Shown here piece by piece: positions 54,001-64,000 of a stretch of 64,000 bases of DNA (the stretch's first letter is position 1; each line of letters begins with the position of its first letter). The notes under the pieces were generated by a model. The model was not told the DNA's origin and ran no database searches. It worked only from the letters and a program-made list of their open reading frames with translations. Source of the stretch: Ectocarpus siliculosus (taxonomy: Eukaryota > Sar > Phaeophyceae > Ectocarpales > Ectocarpaceae); the NCBI GenBank assembly GCA_000310025.1, contig FN649743.1:760728-824727 (forward strand). Reading direction: 5' to 3'. The position numbers were made by a program, and so were the translations under genes.

Positions 54001-57000
54001 GCGGCGGACGTGGCGGTGGAAGCGGTGAGGTTTCCCTGGCCGCTTGCTTAGCTGAGATGCAGGACATATGTATCGAGGTGTTATTCTGACGGGAGAATGC
54101 CAGTTGTTTGGTACCCTCCTCGAGCCTGCCATATGTAAATCACATTCTGAGTAGATTTCCGACCCCGTGCGTCCGAAACACGTTTCAGTATTGTACTTGC
54201 ACCTCTTGAAATTTGGAAATAATCGGGAAAGGTCGCCCGTGACACTCGACCTACACATACACATATACAACGAAATAAACAATGAAGTGGTCATCCTACT
54301 AGGGAAGATACCTTGACGCATATAGGTTCGCCCAGAGCTCGAAACATTGGTGGGCGAAGGCAGCAACGGCCGCGGGACAGCGGGATTTTTTCTGGCAGCT
54401 GCTCGTCGGTTTTTGCTTGTATTGGCATTCTTGGTGTCTTCGAGTTGAAAAAAAACTTTGCACTCTCAGAATACGACAATGTCTGTCCAAGGGCTCATTT
54501 ATCCGAGACATTGTGGGGAACAAAATCAACAAACGACACCCAGTTAGCGTAACCCCCACATACCCGGCCATACATGACGCCGCTTCCCGACGCGTCAAAA
54601 TCATCGCATATTTTGTTTTGCACTGCTTTCAGCAAGAAGGGCAACCTGGCGTCGGGAGGGGTGCTGGGCTGGTGGGGCGTCGACAGCGCCGGGCGTTCAC
54701 CGAACACTTGGAGGCCGTCATGTCTGGGAGGGGGGCAGAGCCTCGCCGAGCTCGCACGCGGAACATGGCACCCAGGTGGGTGAAAACTATGCCCACCGCG
54801 CAGAAGGGTGGATGGAAGGAGAACTTCGTCCAGCATAAAATCCGGGATCGAGAGCCGATCCAACCTCACCACCTCTTACGATCGTGTGATGGCTTTGGTT
54901 CAGAGGGAGGTACAACCACTCTGAGCTTGCGACACGACCAACGTGAGAATTGGAAGCACCTTGTACCACAACCTACGGTGTTCCTCAAAGCACGCATCCA
55001 GAGCAGTACGGGACTCCTAGAGCTTCGTCGCACGCAGAATCCGACAATAACATACCCTGCGAGACTTTACACGATTCCATGGACCGTCCATGTAGCAGTA
55101 ACAATCCGAACAACCAACAACGACTGAGGGTGTTGTCCAACGATCGGTTGATGCTGCAGGCTGACGAGTTGTGTCTGCATTGATCTGTGCATGCCCGTCG
55201 TCTATTCATAGCTGACCATGTCTCCGAATAGCAGTAAGTCCCTGGAAACAAATGTTAAGCTCAATGGACACACCTCACCGTACACCAAGCGTGAGGAAAG
55301 GTAGCGAGAACGCCCAACAGTGAGTCACCGAAACTTGTACCTATGTTACAAACACTACGCGCAATGCACACACCAAAAACCGCCCTGCCGTTGGCGAACA
55401 TTTGGCCGTCCTACACGAATTTCCAGATGGAAAGCGTGCCGCCTGGGAGCTGGAGCTTTGTTTGGCGACCGTCCTGAGGCGGGATCAAACCCAACAACAA
55501 CAACTGGCCTGTCGCAGCCGCCAGGGGTGGCGACGGAGCCGCCGGGGGCTGGTCCCGCGCTGGAGACGGCCGTCACAGCAGAGGAGACGGAGCTGTTGGA
55601 GATCGGGGTCACCACGTACCGGAGGCTTTTGGCGGCCGGCGTCAGGGAGCAGGAAGGCCGCGCGGTGGCCGTGTTGAGAGCGACCGGGGCGATGGTGAGG
55701 GCCCGGGTCATGCGCGTGGATCTGTCGGTAACAGTGATAAGCGAACTCTTTTCTGCCTATGGTATCATCTCGCCCGTTGTCTGCGCTATCCCATTGATGT
55801 ACTGTCACTCGTTAGAGGGTGAGAATCGTGCCATCGGTGGACGTTTCGGTCGATTGAATTGTGAATCTATCTGTGGACTGAGTTGACGGAACACTCGTCG
55901 TCATATCGTTGCCCCGTAATACCAGTCTCTCTGCCCCTTGTCTAGCCCATCTCCTTCACCAGTTCGAACACCACCCCATTTCCTCCCGACTCCTCCTCAC
56001 ACACTGCCTACGCCCGCTACCCCCATCCACGCTGGAAAATAAAAAACTACACGAAACCACGTCCAAAACAAAATCCATACGAAATCAAGTCGCACCTCCA
56101 CCGTTGAGGCCCTCGTTGACCATCTTCCCTCTCTCCCATTCTACCTTCGCGGCCACCCCCCCGTGCAAACGGACTCTTACTTATCGTTACTCGAAAACGA
56201 ATGTCGCAGGACGGCGTCCCGACACAGGCCCTAGCTCGCATCTGCCGCTACGGGACAGAGCGCAGCACCGGACCGCAACTCGCCAACCCACCTCTCCTGA
56301 ACCCTTCGTTGGGCCGCGTATTTCCGGGACGAGAGCAGGGAAAAGCTGAGTCGGCGTTCGGTTTCCCTAGGGGTGAAGACAATGGCAATGACTACAACGA
56401 CAGCGTCATGTGCCGAAAAGGAACGTTCCGAGGAACTGTATTCTTCGTCATGGAGGGGCACGGGGAAGTCATCCTAGGCGGCGGTGAGACGCAGAGATTC
56501 GATGGTCGCCGTGACGAGGGCGGTGGCTCGTCCACCGAGAGTCTTTTGGCCGCCGCCGCGTTTGGGAATAGGCGAGCTCCTGAGAACAGAAGAAAGCGTG
56601 GCCGCCGTCGAGGCACCCATGTTGGCGGCGGCTCTAATTGTGGTGTTGGTGGTGGAGGTGACGGAGGCGGAAGCAGTACAGAGAGACAGGAATCGACCAG
56701 TGGTTTTCAGGAGGATGACACGTCTATTGGAGAATCGTCGGCGTTGACCTGGACAGGGATGGTGAGTGGAGAGGGGACACCAGCAGCAGCTGTAGTGGCG
56801 GTGGAACCGGAGCAGGAAACAGCTGCGACCGCTGTCGATGCAGGCTCAACAGTGTCAACAAATGGCTACCCGCAAGAGCTGATACCGAACGAATATCACG
56901 GAATGCGGCGAGATCCGAGGGAATCGACGCCGATCCCGTCCGCCGCGGCGTTGTCAATTTCATTCGTAGAAGGGCAGGAGCGGGCTGATGGGGACGGCGG

Positions 57001-60000
57001 CAGTAGCGGAGAGGGTTGGTGGCCAAGGTCGACAGGCTCTGCCGGCTATCTCAAGAGGGGGGATTTTTTTGGAATAGAGCCCCCGGACTCGCCTACCACC
57101 GCTGGCGAACAGGCGAGAGAGCTCCCCTACAAGGGGAGAGGGGAAGCAGCATGTCCATTCCTACACTACGAGGGCTCGATTTTGAAGAAACGTGCATAAC
57201 GTGGCAAACACGCTCAGAAATGGAGGCATGATATTGTCAAGTTCATGCGGCTGAACATAAAGTTTACCTCATTGCCAACCCAAACAACGCTTATCGACGC
57301 GTCGCTTCTCGCCGGTGTCCCTCCGCTTGCCTTTGCACACACCCAGAGTTGGCAAGGACCGCCGGATCTTCCAGGATCCACTGCCACTGCCGGTGGCACC
57401 ACCCCTGCCACCACCGCCGCTGCGCATGGCCGCTCCGACATCACCGGAACCGGTAGCACTGCAGCAATAGAGCCATCCGTGGCATCGAACACGACGGTCC
57501 AAGCCATGGTAGTAGCCTCGGCACCGGCAGCAGCAGCTTCCACACCACGAGTACCGGACGGCTCCGGCACCAAGCACAGGGATGGCTCCTCGGTGCGACT
57601 ACGGCCGGGCCTCGTCGCGACCACCGACCCTTCGGCCATAACCAGGGACCCGGCGTCGGCCGTGCCGGCACCAGTGTTCCCGGGCTTGCACAAGGCGTCG
57701 CTTGTGGCGGGGCCCGGCGGGCTGAGATGTCTCACGGTGGGGCTGGCGGTGCTGCAGAAGGTCTGCCCGCCGGTGTATCGCCGGCTGGCGAGGGTCGTTT
57801 CTGAGAGGTACGGCAGCGGGGGGGGGCGTGCTCATTCCCTGATTGGTTGGATGGTGACCACGTGTCCCTTTGAAGACAGGGGCGTTCGAATTGAGCAGAG
57901 ACAACCCCGGCAAAGGGAAGGCTTTACGATGTAATTTCGCCGTGTTTGGCTCTGGAACAAGGGGGTTGGTCGGTACCACAATACCAACAACGCTGAATCC
58001 TCAGAGACCGACGGCCCTCCAGTGTCAGTGGCTTTTGGTACAGCGCGCAGACGTTTGGCCAACCACGTCCTCACGTCTTGCTTGCCTTGGTCTGCACCCA
58101 TTTGGCACGCATCACGTCGACGGTGGACGAGGGCGAGGGGAGGAGAAAGACGACGACTGAACGAACTGAGCGACAACACCATCACAACAACCACAACACC
58201 GACAAAATAAATTGATGCAGGTACTTGGAATGGGTGACGGAGGCCAGACGCAAGAACGAAGAAGACTGGCAAGAAAGCCTCGAGAGCGAGTCGGTTCACT
58301 CTCTCAGCAGGTCGTTCTACGACAGCTTCGCCAAGGGGAACTGCAGCGGCAGCATTGCCGGCAAGGTGAGTCCAGTTCGGGACGAAACGGATGAACGCAT
58401 CATGCCATTATCCGCACTCGTGAAGACCTGCCTTTCCTTGAGGACGCACGGGGTTGGTTGCCTCAACCCCAGCTCTGAAAAAGCTGCCACGCTACCTTCT
58501 CTTGAAACCTACGAGAACCAGAGAATCGTAAAAAATCAACACCGCAGCGGAAAGAATACCTGAAGGCGGTGGGGGCGTTCTAACACCTCCTACGAACGCT
58601 TCGGCGGTGTTTAGCTCTCAACCCTTGCGTTGCCTACGCATCTCCCTGGCTCCATCAGGCCACGCCCCCACACATAGTGGTTTTTTGGTGCACCTTGCAA
58701 ACATTTTGGACTATTGCACGTTTCCTGCGGTGTAACCCCCCCGGGCGCGCTTAGTTTCTGCTTGTGCCTCAAGATTGAGCGAAGTACGGCGCCACCCAAT
58801 GTGCAACCGTAAGTGATATAGAGTATTACTGAGGGCCGTTCATTCGATCAACACACAACTATTCACTTTTTCACTATCGATTTACCCGCGAAGTTCGTAG
58901 CCCCTTCCGCTGTGTTGGCAACAACTACTCTCTGCACGTTGCACTGATGTCGTCACAACACAGGGGCCCAATGGCGTGGAGTCATCCGTGGGGTGGATAT
59001 CCAGTGCCGAAGGCGGTCGCGGAAGCAGCAGCGTTCTCGGTTTCGGTGATAGGGCCGGCAGCGACGGAGACGAACTTACCATCGAAGCAGCCACGCTAGG
59101 GATGGCCTCGTCGAACTCCATCTCCGGATCGGGCAAGAGCAACAAGAGCATTTTCGAACTCAGCCGGAGGTATGTTGGACTGGCGCTTTGCTCGTCGGCC
59201 CGCAACGTCGTCCCGGTGCGTCTCGGCCGGGTGGTCGTGCCGGCGCAGCGAAAGACGCCTTCGTCTTCAACCAGTCCGCACCGCAGCCGACAGAGGCGTC
59301 CCGTTCCACCTCCTCCAGTAGCCGCGGTCGCAAGCAACAACAACAATACCAGCGATGATGGGACAACACGCCGACGAGTTAGCCCGCGCTCCAAAGCCAC
59401 CTTTACGGTGATCTCTAGGGCTGCCCGTCGCCACTGCTTCGCTCCTGCTCCCGCAAGTGCTGCCGGTGCTGGTGTGGGGAGTCACGCCCCTTCTACTGGA
59501 ACGATTACGGACGGCCGACAAGCGGCCGATCAAACTAAAACCAAGTCACCTCCGCGCACCAACACCGGCCCCATCTCCACGGGTTCGGCGTCCGTCTACC
59601 ACACGCACCATCAGAGTCCACGAGGTACCGGAGGCTCTCCAGACAACACAGGAAAGACCATGGTTCATTCTTGCGGTGGTTCGGTGACCGGCGGGGACGG
59701 TAGTGTCTTCGCCGGGAGCAATGGTAGACGTGGCGGTGGCGACGGTGGCGGCGGCGGCGGCAGCGTCTGCAGTCGTGGACACCGCTGTGGTAGCAGCCTC
59801 GCACGAGGGGTAACGGTGCCTTCGGAGCGATTGGGCACAGAGTGGGCGGCAGCAAACGTGTCAAACCTATTGGCGAAGTATCACCAACTTGAGACCTACG
59901 ACTGCCCAGTGTCCCCGTTCTCGGACCCCCCTTCCTGGGCGGACATCCCCCCCTTGGCGGTGATAGAGCCACCGGGGTACTCGCCGTCGTCGAACACCCC

Positions 60001-60367
60001 GACCTGTGCAGCAGCTGGCATCGGAGCGGCGATGCTGCCAGGCGAGCGTCCGCCAGAAGTAAGCGGAGCTAGCCCGGCCAACGAAACGGCAGCTAGTCTC
60101 CCTTCTTCGCCGCTACACGTGGAGGATGGAGCACCAACGGAGGCGGCGGCGGTGGCGACCCGGCCCGCTGAAAAGACAGTATTCCAGATCGTCACTTCTC
60201 GGCGTCGCCCGAGCTACGGTTGGGGATGGAAGCGCCCTCCGGGGCAGAAGGGCGGGGCACGCAAAAGAGTACTAGTCCCTGGAAGCACGACGGTGCCCTC
60301 GCCGTCACTCCTAGGGCGGGAGCGGCCGGGCCGGACAAACATGAGCGCGGTTCCACCAACCTCGTAA
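42154..60367 (+). CDS. giant protein with coiled coil and interrupted cyclic-nucleotide-binding domains
   Basis: Exons read in one chain: 42154-42358, 42863-43031, 43709-43983, 44364-44492, perhaps 45270-45902, 47013-47171, 48238-48294, 48869-48910, 49983-50045, 50395-50532, 51542-51646, 51942-52113, about 53117-53432, 54633-54775, 55435-55727, 56210 to about 57190, about 57347-57807, 58221-58365, 58964-60367. Phases agree at almost every join. The N-terminal part is unfamiliar (VWAVSDGEAITVSVYDH). Exon 45270-45902 adds an acidic Glu-rich tract. The middle is helical (KSMEEVVEQ, KKEQAAAAAKRQEA, RKWKNLGKALCRLLRM). Cyclic-nucleotide-binding pieces follow: RLVQKPALSVLYEEGE, VGAYVIVRGSVNLYILER, LGGGQSLAELA, EETELLEIGVTTYRRLL; then a second set, GTVFFVMEGHGEVIL and GYLKRGDFFG. 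Both sets are split by Gly/Ser-rich inserts of up to ~190 residues. The last exon is a Ser/Pro-rich tail of about 467 residues. The join near 57.19/57.35 kb is unresolved. It may be two genes; the start (ATG at 42170 or upstream) is uncertain. Confidence 0.62.
43245..43563. mobile_element. MITE-like element with GTCATGAC palindromes in intron
   Basis: A 319-bp stretch is bounded by TACCGTGCCA (43245-43254) and its perfect reverse complement TGGCACGGTA (43554-43563). Inside, GTCATGAC/TCATGA-type palindromes recur many times (near 43338, 43408, 43449, 43519, 43530), with shared GACAGAT tails. No coding capacity and no clear target-site duplication are seen. It lies in the intron between exons 42863-43031 and 43709-43983 of the large gene. 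Confidence 0.45.
46681..46735. repeat. GA/G-rich low-complexity tract
   Basis: GAGAGAGA units followed by a G-run of about 13 bases and AGAGAG. It lies in an intron of the large gene. A TACG tetranucleotide repeat follows at about 46791-46808. Confidence 0.8.
47272..47750. mobile_element. non-autonomous inverted-repeat element with CCCATGGG palindromes
   Basis: The left end TCCACACTCTCTATAGTTTT (47272 onward, followed by GCTGAAAC) is mirrored on the opposite strand at 47750-47721 (TCCACACT...AGTTTTGCTAAAC). The outer 8 bp are identical and the inner AGTTTTGCT is identical. Just inside each end lie clusters of CCCATGGG/GGCCCATGGGC palindromes (47306-47330 and about 47650-47720). The centre holds a 54-bp-period satellite (47479-47630) and two telomere-like units (CTAACCCTAACCCTAG, 47421-47436). 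There is no coding capacity. It lies in the intron between exons 47013-47171 and 48238-48294. Confidence 0.6.
47479..47630. repeat. higher-order satellite: two 27-bp half units alternating
   Basis: Half unit A (AAGTTCTAGGTTGATATGCC + GGTGGCG) and half unit B (AAGTTCTAGGTTGAAGTGCA + GGTGACT) alternate A-B-A-B-A-B' from 47479, giving a 54-bp period with almost no divergence. The last B unit is altered and runs into the right palindrome cluster of the surrounding element. Confidence 0.85.
48012..48069. repeat. (CT)n microsatellite
   Basis: About 28 CT units with one interruption near 48052 form a long pyrimidine tract about 170 bp before the acceptor of exon 48238-48294. It is too far upstream to be that exon's polypyrimidine tract. 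Confidence 0.9.
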
Positions 60368-61703
60368 ATAAACATTGTCTCATGGATTCGGTAGGTAGGG
60401 TAGGGAACGAGCGGGGAAGGAACGTTTTGCGTTCTTGAGCGAACCTCCGCCACTCGTTCGCAATGTGCGACGTTTGGTGGGTTGAGGAAAGCTTGCACAG
60501 ATAATGTTGCTGAAATTCGATATTGTGATAGCAGCCCGACCAATAGTCGTCAGCGTCGCCTGTCTGAAGCCATTGTATTTTCAGAACGGGCAGCACTACA
60601 GTAGTTCGATAACCAGGGCGAAGAAAAAATGCCCCGACCGGAGTTCGATGGACCCAGCAACAGATCAATACACTTTACAGGTGATCACCAGAAAGATCGT
60701 ATGATACAAACACACACCCCAGGAAACTCACGAGGAGCATCGAACACGGTCGACTACCTAGCGCGTACTCAAATAATTCTCCCCCAACGAGCTGACGCGC
60801 GTCGGAAAGACGTTAGGGTGGTGTAACGCCACCAAACAGGCTGCGATTGCACGGTTGGCGGTGGGGAGGTGGTGAGTTGTTTTTGCCGACCCACGCTGTT
60901 CGTTGTGATGGGCTTGTATCCGGTCGCTAGACCGAGATTGATCGGAGGTCGGCAGTGTAGCAATGCACACACAAGTCCGCCGGTACAGACCAGCGTGTAA
61001 GAGAGCCAATAGTGCCAGGTATGATCGATTCGCTAGGAGATTTTGCAAAGGTCACCTTGCTATAGGCAATCGTGGTTATGCCACCGAGCGCTCGATCGCA
61101 TTTTCGTGACGAATTGGGAAGGTATCGGAAAAATTCAACCCCGATGAAGCTTCTGCAATCTTGGCTGGACGATCGCCGTGCCCGTAATGCGCCGAGGACA
61201 TCGCCTTGCACACGTGCCAACGGACGAAACTTCTTTCGACCGGAGACACTGCACCGGAAGGTTACTTTTCAGACCTTCGCCAGCCTTCTAGGCGATCGAT
61301 GGCCCTCCGATATTCCATAGTATCACATTCAAGCTCGTTTACACAGTCAAGTTCAATGGAGAAACATAACCTAAGCATTTCTTGTTATGTACACTTCGTA
61401 TTCGGCGGCACTCTCCCTCTGCGTGACGCATCGACAGACAGAGAAGGAGCTCATTCAAAATAATCGCCTTTCGCCACCCCGTGTGGACTCCAGCCAGTCA
61501 TGACGGTATGAACAACAGTTGAAGGCTAGTCCTGATCTTCGTCTTCGTATTGCCGGTGCCACCGCATCGTCTGCCACACCGAGAACTGGTCCAAAAAACA
61601 AGGAATCTCGAGAAAGCGAGACGCTCACTCTAACCCAGCTGTCGTCGTCCACATCGCCATCACAACCACGGCGGCGAGGCCCTCGACACACGGTCCGTCT
61701 AGG
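60368..61703. other. spacer between convergent genes
   Basis: It separates the stop of the large gene (+) from the stop of the tubulin cofactor gene (-), so it should hold two 3' UTRs. Open frames such as 61072-61320 (+) and 61455-61691 (-) lack support. No repeats stand out. Confidence 0.5.
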
Positions 61704-63597
61704 CTAGATCTCGTCCTCGTCTTCGTCGTCGTCCAATTCGTCGAACGGCCTCTCCGGGAAATCCCCGGATGTTACGTTCTTCCCGCGCACGAAGCCCCCG
61801 AAGCCCTTCTGGCACTCGAACAGGCGCTTCCCTCGCACCGTGCCGTCCCCGCGGCCCACCGGCTCGTCGAAGCGAACACCCACCCAGTAGCCCGCCTGGC
61901 GAAGAACGAAGGGAGGAGAGAGAGAAATGGATCTGATCGATGCATGTACAAAAATCGAATTGAGAAAGGCAATAAATGAGCTTCGATGAACGACTACAAA
62001 CGATTACGAAAAACGCAGAGGTGTAGACTATCAAGTGCCAGGCGTCTACGGGGACCATACCAACAGTCAGAGAGCCACGGGATCGTGTCCAGACCCGACG
62101 CACAGCATCGAGGCTCGCGACGATTATCCCAAGCATCTAATGTTTGGGCCGTTGATCATAGGAAGGTATGCAGCGACGACTACGAAAACGTTGAGCAACT
62201 TGTTTTTTCACGTGTTTCGTGTCGAAAGGTGACGTCTTTCTGGACCAAACCAAACTGCAGTTTGGCACTCGACGTCAGCACTGACATCTGGAATACAAAT
62301 CGCTTTCGTGCGGAACAAAACCCGAGCACGGTTCACGCCACCGTGCTCACTCTGCCGATGCCCCAGCCCCTAACGGAGGCACTATCTACGCCCTGAACAT
62401 GGTTTACCTGATGAAGGCAAACCTCGAACTCATAGAGCAGCTAGCAGTTGGTAAATGATGCTCCGTATAATTCAATTTTCGAGGCATTCCGTTAGTGTGC
62501 TCCTTGTAGACCTCGTGGGCTTGGTGGATGATGTCTGTCATTGCCGCACGGGCTTCAAATGAGAAAACGAAATAACAAACAACGACCAACCTGCAAGCCT
62601 TCCACCTCTCCCACGTACTCCACCACCCCTCTCCTGCCCCCCGGCTGCACTTCGCACCGTTGCTCCACGGCGATCCCTGCCACGCTGTCCTTCCCGGGAG
62701 GGGGCTCGTCCTGAAAATTCGGAAACAGAGGTCGTGTAGACAAATAAGACCGCCAAAAGATGACAAGCCTGCGAGTCGCAGGGGCCGAATCTACGCGAAC
62801 GTGGTATAGTTGTCGGCATCAGCGCAGACACAGGGGGGGGGGTCCCTGCAGGGCGTACGCACCACAAAAACGATGTGTGGTAATGTGCTCATTATGTCAT
62901 TATGGCAACATGTGAGTGACACCGAAATGTTGCGCCGCATGCAGATAGCCTTTCTTCACGTTGTATTTCGCGCGTCTCGTGTTCGCTGCGGACTCCCCAA
63001 CACAAAAAACGTGGTACAGCTCCCATCGAGGGGGAAATCAGCATACACCACAAAAACACACAAAAAGAAGATAGCTCTGAGGGCTAGAGCAAGTGACACC
63101 CACAAAACAAGCGGTGGTTCGTTGCTCTCTCTCTCGGGTATTAGCAAGCCTACGTACGGCACTACAAGAGCCCGAGAGGGTACCATCGGTCAAACGATAA
63201 ACGGCGGTGCATTCATTGTCACTGACACGGATGAAAGTAGCCGCCCGCCCCGTGTGCAGGGAACCACGGCGTGCATGCGTCAACCAATAACCCGACCGTC
63301 AACCACGCTTCGAACAGCTTGCTCGGGGTGATTCAGGTTTTATATATGACTCCAGCGACTGCAGGGCTCAGGAGCGGAGTGGCAGGCGCCGTTTGGGGGG
63401 GGGCGCGTCGAGAGTAAACGCCTTTGTTCCGTCGTTTCGCGTCTCTGGACTTCCTGTCCCAGGCCACGTGCGTCACATTCTTCTTTTGGTCGCTCACCGA
63501 TGGGGCTTTGCCCGCCGCCCTCTTGGCTTCCCGTTCTTTCTCGACCCACGGCTCCACCCAAGTCGAGTCTTTCGCCTTCTGTTCCTTCACCCAGCTC
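61704..63597 (-). CDS. tubulin-folding cofactor B, C-terminal half (CAP-Gly)
   Basis: TBCB works with TBCE in alpha-tubulin folding and dimer turnover in the cytosol. Three minus-strand exons with agreeing phases are seen: 63597-63498 ([20 protein letters not shown]..., the charged linker), 62710-62591 and 61895-61704 (TAG). The last two encode the CAP-Gly domain: [20 protein letters not shown], then [40 protein letters not shown] and [11 protein letters not shown]. The family's GYWVGVR(Y/F)DEP signature and the acidic tail ending DEI, typical of TBCB, are present. An Asp/Glu run precedes the tail. The N-terminal ubiquitin-like domain is absent because sequence quality collapses and the window ends just upstream; the gene itself need not be truncated. 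Confidence 0.9.
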
Positions 63598-63797
63598 CTG
63601 CTCCCACCCACAACAGCATGCCACGTGACACCGACAACACCATGTGAAGGCCAAAGCGTTGTTAGGGGGGCGCACGACTTGCAGACATACATTCCCGGTG
63701 GAAGGGGGTAACAGAAGGGCCAAGGTTGGCATTGGTTGAGAACGGCAACGGCCTCCAACCATCGAACTAGCATAACCTGTTGCAACGCCAGCGGAGT

Positions 63798-64000
63798 GGC
63801 GGGGGGGGGGGGGGGGGAAATAACCCCTCCACCGGCGGCGGCAATTGGGGGTTTTGGGGGAATTGAAGAAGCAAAATAATTTCAAAAGGGAGGGGAAACC
63901 CCCAAAAACCGGGGAAAACCCAGGGGCGGGGGCCCCTCCCCTAATTCCCCCGAAAAAAATTTGGAAAAAATCCCCCAAAAAGGGGTCCCCAAAATTCAGC
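63798..64000. other. low-quality, homopolymer-inflated sequence at the right edge
   Basis: After a run of about 19 G the text consists of stuttered homopolymers (ggggaaaccccc, ccccaaaaaccgggg, cccccgaaaaaaattt and similar) with no codon structure on either strand. This pattern is typical of the decaying end of a Sanger read or an unpolished contig end. Features should not be called here. Confidence 0.75.

Overview
The window looks like nuclear DNA of an intron-rich photosynthetic stramenopile, most likely a brown alga of the Ectocarpus type. This is inferred from style, not from a diagnostic marker. Genes are cut into many short exons (24 to about 300 nt in most cases) separated by introns of roughly 0.3-1 kb. 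Nearly all introns are GT-AG with pyrimidine-rich acceptors. Coding exons have GC-rich third positions, neighbouring genes switch strand, and introns carry microsatellites and young tandem duplications. No prokaryotic operon, CRISPR array, rRNA or convincing tRNA was seen. The last ~200 bases are homopolymer-rich nonsense that looks like the poor end of a sequencing read, so the right edge is probably a contig end.

Layout. 2.7-10.8 kb (+): a 6-phosphofructo-2-kinase/fructose-2,6-bisphosphatase gene whose kinase half looks intact but whose phosphatase half has lost the catalytic histidine. 15.3-17.3 kb (+), possibly on to ~19 kb: an ankyrin-repeat gene with two apparent frame breaks. 22.2-27.6 kb (+): mitochondrial-type 2-enoyl-thioester reductase (MECR/ETR1), 5' end unresolved. 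29.3-33.4 kb (+): a WDR53-like WD40 protein. 33.9-35.3 kb (-): a TMEM220-family membrane protein, convergent with it. 36-42 kb: poorly coding, with a possible broken gene on the minus strand. 42.2-60.4 kb (+): a very large protein with a coiled-coil middle, cyclic-nucleotide-binding domain segments interrupted by long low-complexity inserts, and a Ser/Pro-rich tail. 61.7-63.6 kb (-): the 3' half of tubulin-folding cofactor B (CAP-Gly domain), cut off by the poor-quality end.

The genes do not form one pathway. They are housekeeping or signalling genes: control of glycolysis through fructose-2,6-bisphosphate, mitochondrial fatty-acid synthesis, tubulin folding and cyclic-nucleotide sensing. The most notable signals are the pseudo-phosphatase half of the PFK-2 gene, the tandem duplication of 3' splice-site regions inside two of its introns, the interrupted cyclic-nucleotide-binding domains of the giant gene, and two small inverted-repeat elements in that gene's introns. 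Exon joins were worked out by hand from splice signals, reading phase and family similarity, so individual boundaries may be off even where the gene call is firm.
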